Source of the DNA: Liolophura sinensis
Lineage: Eukaryota > Mollusca > Polyplacophora > Chitonida > Chitonidae
Length of the DNA: 64,000 nucleotides
Direction: 5' to 3'
NCBI RefSeq assembly: GCF_032854445.1
Contig: NC_088300.1
Location: 14,911,191 to 14,975,190, forward strand
Shown: positions 59,001 to 64,000 of the stretch, in pieces
Layout: the number at the start of each line of letters is the position of its first letter
Position numbering within the stretch: position 1 is the stretch's first letter
Notes under the pieces: generated by a model
What the model was told of the DNA's origin: nothing
Database searches by the model: none
Seen by the model: only the letters and a program-made list of their open reading frames with translations
Position numbers and translations under genes: made by a program

Positions 59001-62000
59001 ATTGTTGTCATATGCTGTGTATAATTACAGGTAGCCTTGAATGGTTACCTCTACCCCTGGTGTGGTTACCTCTACACCTGTATTGTTGTCATATGCCGTG
59101 TATAATTACATGTAGCCTTGAATGGTTACCTCTACCCCTGGTGTGGTTACCTCTACACCTGTATTGTTGTCATATGCCATGTATAATTACATGTAGCCTT
59201 GAATGGTTACCTCTACCCCTGGTGTGGTTACCTCTATAACTGTATTGTTGTCATATGCCATATGTTTCTACCTCCATATGTCTCTACCTCTAGCCTGTAT
59301 TATTATCTTTACCATGATTACATGTAGCCTTACTCCCTATGAAGTTATATCTAGTGTGGTATAAATCCAGGTGTAGCCCTGACTTTAATTCTCTGTGCGC
59401 TGGTTTGATAACTTACCACCTTAGTTTGTACTATTATGATAACCTGAAGAGCGAGATACCTTGGTTATTTATGGCCATCCTTGTATTCTAAAGTCATGGG
59501 GAAAACCCTCGGATGTTCACTTTTGTTTTAATATCCAGGTGACAAACACTATTGGGTTATGCTTGTTCAGAATGCTTAAATGTAAATACCTGTACACATG
59601 TTACTCAAGGTTTCCTGTCACCAACTAACCTAACAATAACAATGAAATAACTAAATAAACTTAACTATTCTCATTTCCAGTATATCTAATCTGTAGCATA
59701 TTTAATTCTAACCTGCTTTATCAGAAAGTTTGTACATAAGGTAGAGTTGCCATGGCCTGTCCGGAACAATTTTCTTTCTTTTTTACATATATAGTTTATT
59801 TATTTTCCAGTGCTCCTTTCCAGTTTCTCTAAAAATTGATCCAATTTAATGGAAGCATGTATGTTGACTTTTTCAGAATTAATGGTACCAAGATACCCTG
59901 ATACCATGCTAGTTAATAACCATGATCCAATTGCCTATAACAGCCCCTGACAAAGGTTGATAGCTAGCACTGGCCACTTAGGCTTCATCCAACCATAAAG
60001 TTGACCGTGATTATATAAGTGTTATATAAGTGTAATTCTTCTGAGAAGAACATTAAACAACAATTGATCAAATAAGGGTACCTCCCTAGCCATGGTGGTT
60101 ACCACTCCAGCACAGCAATGACTTAGGAACCTGTGGATGGACTTCCCCTGGGCTCTTTCTCCCACCATAATTCTGGCCGTCGTCGTATAATGGAGTACGA
60201 CGTAAAACATCAATCAAATAAATAAATCAATCAAACATTCAATTGACTGATCATCTATCCATTCATTCATCCAATCAATCAATGATATAACAGCTGATAT
60301 TTTCCATCTGACAGATGGCTTGTGAAGAGAACTGTGACAATACCACAAGACGGCCTGTGTGGCAGGAATTGTGCCAGGTAAGTTTGTTTTTTATCAGCCT
60401 CATCCTTACTTGAGGAAACGTACATGTAAATGTTTATGGCAGATCATTAAACTCCATGACTTCAGTAGAATAGGGGCCTACATATTCAGCTTATAACTTA
60501 GTCCGTCTATTCGTCTGTGTGCGTGTGGAAAAATTGGTCAATAACTTGCCAAAGGTTGATGGTTTACCCTAGGCACTTTAGTTTCTTCCCTCCATTAAAC
60601 TGACCACCATCACATATGTGAAAACTTCTTGACCAAGCAAATAAACAATAAAGAAATGAATAATTAAATGAATATTTATGTGTGTGGGCCTTCACTGGCC
60701 AAGTGGTGCAATGGCTGCTGGAGTCGTCAAGCCTCCCAGGTGGGACCCAGCCCCTGCGGGCATGGCAGCAGCTTTAGGCCAGACAGTTTGTCTGGTACCA
60801 AGGACCTATGTCTGGTAAGATGGGTTAGTTTCTCTAGGTTCTGTCTGTTTCATTTCCCTCATTTGTAAACCAATGTCCGTCATGGTTGAACTAGAATGCT
60901 CTTGAGAATGATGTATTAAAACACAATCAAATAAACCAACAAAGTTGACAAACTTGAATGCATTAAGGCACACAAATTTATTCAGGTAGTATTTACATAG
61001 ACAATCAGTAGCCATGCATTCGCTAAAAAACATTCATTTTTATCTGCGTGTTTGGCTTTTGAATGGATCTCTTATATTCAGGACCGTGCCTGAGGGGGGT
61101 TGCATGCCCCAAAAGCATCTCACCAATGTGGTTTCTGTGAGTTCAAGTCCACCTCAAGTTGGCCTCCTCTCCAGCTGTTAGTGGGAAAGTCTTTCAGCAA
61201 CCTGCGGATGGTCATGGGTTTCCCCCGAGTTTCCTCATACCATAATGTCACAGTCATATAAGTGAAATATTGATAAAACACAAATCTAATAAATAAATAC
61301 TGATAAATAAATAAATATTCAAGAATTCCCAGGTCATTGCATGTTTAGCCTGAAAAAATGTGTTAATTTCTCTGTTTTGTACAAGAGACACTTATGTACA
61401 TATTATTGTACTGGAATCATATTTTTGTCATATCCTTACATAAAATGTATGCTTTAACACACACAAATTATGTTACCCATTCAAATGTAAGACTTCAAGC
61501 CTGTGTTGTTTTCAGGAGAAACAGACGTGTGTAAGCTCCTGTATTGACAAGCAGTTAAAAATCCTTGACATGGGTAAGTAGAGTTTAAGAATTCATGACC
61601 ACCAAATAAAACATTCCTCAAAGGTGTCAAATGTATATGTTTATAAAAACCGGCAAAATCCTTCAGTTTTTTTTATCTATATTTGTTGGTATTGACAACA
61701 CATATCAGTAGGTTGTGCTGTGTGCATGTTTCAGAGTACGTTCCTCCGATACCAACACTTCACCCACCCATCACTCATGACAATCAGACTATAGTACACT
61801 GGGACAGGAGCTCCACTACTGACAACCAAACCGTTATTTACATCATCCAACATCAGCTGAATGCAGATCCAGAGTGGCTTTTTCTGGGATGGGTAAGTGC
61901 CATTTTAAGTAGTTGGCCACATAACCAGAAAGCTGTTGTAGGCTTGAGTTAGATTTTGCCTTTTCTTGTGGCATTATACCCGATCTTAGATTTCAACTTA

Positions 62001-63062
62001 AACTCTAATTTTTATTCGTGGCATGGAGGCCTTAGACAACCTTTAATATCAAAATAAAAATCCTACAGCTGATGAAGTCACAATTTTAATGCAGTAAACT
62101 GTTTTAGAGTTAAGACCAAGTATGAAATCGAGTCTAAGATAGTTTCGGGATCATGGGCCCTGATTTCTTAATGAAAGATTGAACGGTTTGGAACATCATG
62201 AGATTTTGTGCGCTGTAGTCTTTGTAGCATTCAAGAATTCATGAGATTTTATAAATCAGTCAGAGGGTAGAGGAAGTTAAGATCTGATTTTTTGCCTTTT
62301 GTTTTTTCTGACATTTATGCTGTTGGGATGACAGTAAAATAATGTCACAGTCATATAAGTGAAATATTGATGAAACACAAAAGAACAAAATAATGGTGAT
62401 TAAAGAATTTATATGCAAGTAATTCCCCTTAATTTATCTGCTGATTCAAATCTAGAGCTCTTTTTCGAGGTTTTAAGAGAAATGATCATAGACTGCTTGT
62501 TTTCAGCAATGGTCTTAATGGTGATCTTAAGCTAGAAATGATATTAGAGAAGAAAAATCTGCATTCATTACTGAAGATCTACATGTGTATCTCTTTATCT
62601 TAGTTGTAGTACTAGTATTTGTTAACATTTGCATGTACTATTCCACCGAATTCAGCATACTGCATGTGTGCAATCACATAGGTGAAATATTCTTGAGCAC
62701 GGCATAAAGCACCAATCAAATAAATAAATAAATAAATTGCATGTAGGCCTACTATTTTCTGTATTTATTATTGGTTAGAATTTAAATTATCTCAACCCCC
62801 CCCAGGCTACTAGGTTACCAGTTATTCTCCTTATTATCATCAGCATCATCATTATTATTAATGTTAATTATGAAACATTAATTATTCATATTACCTGCAT
62901 TACACATGTATGTTGCTCTCTGTAACTGACACCAGGTGGAGAACACTAACAGGTACATGTTCACAGAAGATGGAATGGATTACTGTGAGAATCACCGATT
63001 CCGTGTGGCTGCTGTCAACCAGTACGGAACAGCAGGATTCTCATCACCCCAGAGCAGTTTGC
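56003..63062 (+). CDS. Anosmin-1-like secreted protein: cysteine-rich segment plus fibronectin III, internal part of gene
   Basis: Five exons (56003-56072, 60315-60377, 61516-61573, 61735-61892, 62936-63062) splice in compatible phase to about 158 residues. The first three give a cysteine-rich stretch (LCQAQCEVYC, then ACEENC, ELCQEKQTCVSSC). The next two form a fibronectin III domain with the strands TIVHWDRSS, VIYIIQHQ, an aromatic turn and HRFRVAAVNQYGTAGFSSP, which is close to the first FnIII of anosmin-1 (a VIYVVQ segment and FRVAAVN-HGT-GF). In the family this secreted matrix protein binds heparan sulphate and modulates FGF signalling and neuronal or cell migration. The first exon starts in phase 2, so an upstream exon with the signal peptide is missing from my model. 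The last exon ends in phase 1, so further FnIII exons should lie to the right. No WAP domain separates the two parts. Confidence 0.7.
56495..57830. repeat. 60-bp minisatellite, about 22 units
   Basis: Units of the type GTGGTTACCTCTACACCTGT, ATTGTTGTCAGTGGTCATGT, ATCATTACCTGTAGCAAC with a 60-bp step. Marked variants (ACACCAGGTGTCATTACC) recur every 120 bp around 56800-57300, a higher-order dimer. It lies in the intron between the first two recognised exons of the anosmin-like gene. Long in-frame ORFs are a by-product of the period. Confidence 0.95.
57831..59290. repeat. 81-bp minisatellite derived from the 60-bp array, about 17 units
   Basis: Each unit equals a 60-bp unit plus a 21-bp partial duplication: GGTTACCTCTACCCCTGGTG is followed at once by TGGTTACCTCTACACCTGTA. 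Units then read TTGTTGTCATATGCCGTGTA and TAATTACATGTAGCCTTGAA. The change from 60 to 81 is abrupt at about 57830. Confidence 0.95.
59965..60075 (+). mobile_element. SINE family 1 variant, tail part
   Basis: CACTTAGGCTTCATCCAACC, ATAAAGTTGACCGTGATTAT, then ATAAGTGTAATTCTTCTGAG and ATTGATCAAATAAG. Confidence 0.65.
60085..60237 (+). mobile_element. SINE family 1 copy
   Basis: CCTGTGGATGGACTTCCCCT + GGGCTC, CACCATAATTCTGGCCGTCG + TCGTATAA, GGAGTACGACGTAAAACATC + AATCAAATAAATAAAT. Confidence 0.85.
60315..60377 (+). CDS. Anosmin-like gene, Cys-rich exon 2
   Basis: A 63-nt exon, phase 0 at both ends, between acceptor CTGACAG and donor GTAAGT. It reads MACEENCDNTTRRPVWQELC followed by Gln. The NTT sequon could be glycosylated. 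The internal methionine at its start is not a translation start, given the upstream Cys-rich exon. Confidence 0.7.
60535..60660 (+). mobile_element. SINE family 1 variant
   Basis: GGTCAATAACTTGCCAAAGG, TTTACCCTAGGCACTTTAGT + TTC, CCATTAAACTGACCACCATC and a decayed tail ending CAAGCAAATAAAC. Intron between Cys-rich exons 2 and 3. Confidence 0.65.
60684..60945 (+). mobile_element. SINE with tRNA-like head, decayed
   Basis: GGCCTTCACTGGCCAAGTGG contains an A box; the end AGAATGCTCTTGAGAATGAT + GTATTAAAACACAATCAAAT is the family 1 tail. Confidence 0.65.
61085..61315 (+). mobile_element. SINE family 1 copy, long
   Basis: GAGTTCAAGTCCACC (B box), CCTCTCCAGCTGTTAGTGGG, CAGCAACCTGCGGATGGTCA, GGGTTTCCCCCGAGTTTCCT, CATATAAGTGAAATATTG and a (AATA)n end. 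Confidence 0.85.
61516..61573 (+). CDS. Anosmin-like gene, Cys-rich exon 3
   Basis: A 58-nt exon between acceptor TTTTCAG and donor GTAAGT reads EKQTCVSSCIDKQLKILDM and leaves one base of the next codon. The spacing C-x3-C echoes the end of the anosmin cysteine-rich region. The following intron is only 161 bp. Confidence 0.7.
61735..61892 (+). CDS. Anosmin-like gene, first half of FnIII domain
   Basis: A 158-nt exon, acceptor TGTTTCAG, donor GTAAGT. It encodes a proline-rich entry (YVPPIPTLHPPITHD), the conserved Trp of strand B (IVHWDR), strand C VIYIIQHQ and EWLFLGW. Phase 2 in, phase 0 out. Confidence 0.8.
61978..62150. repeat. Degenerate inverted repeat, possible MITE remnant
   Basis: CCCGATCTTAGATTTCAACT + TAAACTCTAA at 61979-62009 is similar in reverse complement to TTAGAGTTAAGACC...GAAATCGAGTCTAAGAT...CGGGA at 62104-62151. 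Confidence 0.4.
62336..62382 (+). mobile_element. SINE family 1 tail fragment
   Basis: ATAATGTCACAGTCATATAA + GTGAAATATTGATGAAACAC is almost identical to part of the copy at 61240-61280, suggesting a local duplication or a shared subfamily. Confidence 0.6.
62660..62741 (+). mobile_element. SINE family 1 tail fragment
   Basis: GTGCAATCACATAGGTGAAA, TATTCTTGAGCACGGCATAA, AGCACCAATC(AAAT)n. Confidence 0.8.
62936..63062 (+). CDS. Anosmin-like gene, second half of FnIII domain
   Basis: A 127-nt exon between acceptor GACACCAG and donor GTGAGT. It encodes RYMFTEDGMDYCENHRFRV and AAVNQYGTAGFSSPQSSL, with the tyrosine corner and the A-A-V-N...G signature that ends FnIII domains. It leaves phase 1, so the coding region continues beyond the window. 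Confidence 0.82.
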
Positions 63063-63132
63063 GTGAGTTATTTACAGATGAGTTATTCATTTCATACATA
63101 TACATGATTTTGACCTATACACTGGCTGCTTA

Positions 63133-64000
63133 TGGGTACCGGGAATGGGTATAGGGAATGGGTGTAGGGAATGGGTATAGGGAATGGGTACCGGGAATGG
63201 GCACAGGGAATGGGCACAGGGAATGGGTATAGGGAATGGGTATAGGGAATGGGTACCGGGAATGGGTACCGGGAATGGGTGTAGGGAATAGGTGTAGGGA
63301 ATGGGTATAGGGAATGGATACCGGGAATGGGTATAGGGAATGGGCACAGGGAATGGGTAGAGGGAATGGGTATAGGGAATGGGTATAGGGAATGGGTACC
63401 GGGAATGGGTATAGGGAATGGGTGTAGGGAATGGGTATAGGGAATGGGTGTAGGGAATGGGTATAGGGAATGGGTACCGGGAATGGGTATAGGGAATAGG
63501 TATAGGGAATGGGTATAGGGAATGGGTACCGGGAATGGGTACAGGGTATGGGTACAGGGTATGGGTACAGGGTATGGGTACAGGGTATGGGTACAGGGTA
63601 TGGGTACAGGGAATGGATATAGGGAATGGACACAGGGAATGGGTGTAGGGAATGGGCACAGGGTATGGGTACAGGGAATGGGTACAGGGTATGGGTACAG
63701 GGAATGGATATAGGGAATGGGTATAGGGAATGGGTACAGGGTATGGGTACAGGGTATGGGTACAGGGTATGGGTACAGGGTATGGGTACAGGGTATGGGT
63801 ACAGGGAATGGATATAGGGAATGGGTATAGCGAATGGGCACAGGGAATGGGTACAGAGTATGGGTACAGGGTATGAGTACAGGGAATGGATATAGGGAAT
63901 GGACACAGGGAATGGGTGTAGGGAATGGGCACAGGGTATGGGTACAGGGAATGGGTACAGGGTATGGGTACAGGGAATGGATATAGGGAATGGACACAGG
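63133..64000. repeat. 13-bp minisatellite, at least 66 units, running off the window
   Basis: Units GGGAATGGGTATA, GGGAATGGGTACC, GGGAATGGGCACA and GGGTATGGGTACA with an exact 13-bp step. The left third is dominated by AATGGGTATAGGG and the right part by GTATGGGTACAGGG. All three frames are open on the minus strand over most of the array because 39 bp gives a 13-residue repeat; these are not genes. It lies in the intron after the FnIII exon ending at 63062. Confidence 0.97.

Larger units (their letters stand above)
59291..60314 (+). other. Rest of anosmin-like intron, with SINE copies
   Basis: Non-coding DNA between the minisatellite and the Cys-rich exon 2. Two SINE copies in plus orientation lie at about 59965-60075 and 60085-60237. 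Confidence 0.6.

Noticed and set aside
56411-59239. Very long plus-strand open frames (up to 243 codons)
   Set aside because: They coincide exactly with the 60- and 81-bp minisatellites; the periods are multiples of three, several frames are open at once, and the predicted peptides are low-complexity repeats without domain character.
63087-63997. Minus-strand open frames of 258-301 codons
   Set aside because: All three frames are open across the 13-bp array, so openness reflects repetition and not coding selection.

Overview
The window is animal nuclear DNA: AT-rich, intron-dominated, with short exons bounded by GT...AG splice sites, many interspersed short retroposons and several minisatellites. 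The repeat families (tRNA-headed SINEs with a tail of the type GAGTACGGCGTAAAACACCAATCA(AATA)n) and the abundance of the palindrome TACATGTA suggest a lophotrochozoan, most likely a bivalve-like mollusc. That placement is inference; a brachiopod or gastropod is not excluded. No bacterial, viral or organellar gene order is present. Nearly all long open frames in the window are accidental, and the largest lie inside tandem arrays whose period (48, 60, 81) is a multiple of three, or, for the 13-bp array, repeat in all three frames.

Three genes can be supported from exon sequence and phase. (1) Left half, minus strand: the 5' part of a protein kinase D gene (PRKD family). Five exons between 36097 and 2601 encode the N-terminal ubiquitin-like domain, the complete first C1 zinc finger and the start of the inter-C1 linker; the second C1, PH and kinase exons lie beyond the left edge. 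Intron 1 is about 27 kb and fills 8850-35959. (2) Centre, plus strand: a two-exon gene (36499-36699 and 39797-40015) for a complete 139-residue protein made of one PH domain and ending in a CaaX-like tetrapeptide. Its start codon is about 0.4 kb from the PRKD start codon in divergent orientation, so 36098-36498 is probably a bidirectional promoter. (3) Right end, plus strand: part of a gene for a secreted cysteine-rich plus fibronectin-III protein resembling anosmin-1 (ANOS1/KAL1). Five exons in compatible phase lie between 56003 and 63062; the signal-peptide exon and the downstream FnIII repeats are not identified, and there is no WAP domain between the cysteine-rich part and the first FnIII.

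Between genes 2 and 3 (about 40-56 kb) I find 3'-UTR and intergenic DNA without a convincing exon. It carries a 47-bp array (about 46.57-47.22 kb), a 26-bp array (51.49-51.61 kb) and several retroposed elements. The introns carry a 48-bp array (11.26-12.91 kb), a 24-bp palindromic array (17.64 kb), a 60/81-bp array (56.5-59.3 kb) and a 13-bp array running off the right edge (63.13-64.0 kb).

The most interesting observations are: three different SINE-like families whose 3' ends are homologous but whose terminal simple repeats differ, with members flanked by target-site duplications (one insertion is only 57 bp long); a PH-only protein with a possible prenylation signal head-to-head with a kinase of diacylglycerol/membrane signalling; and an apparently WAP-less anosmin-like protein. 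I saw no convincing CRISPR, operon or novel defence-like system.
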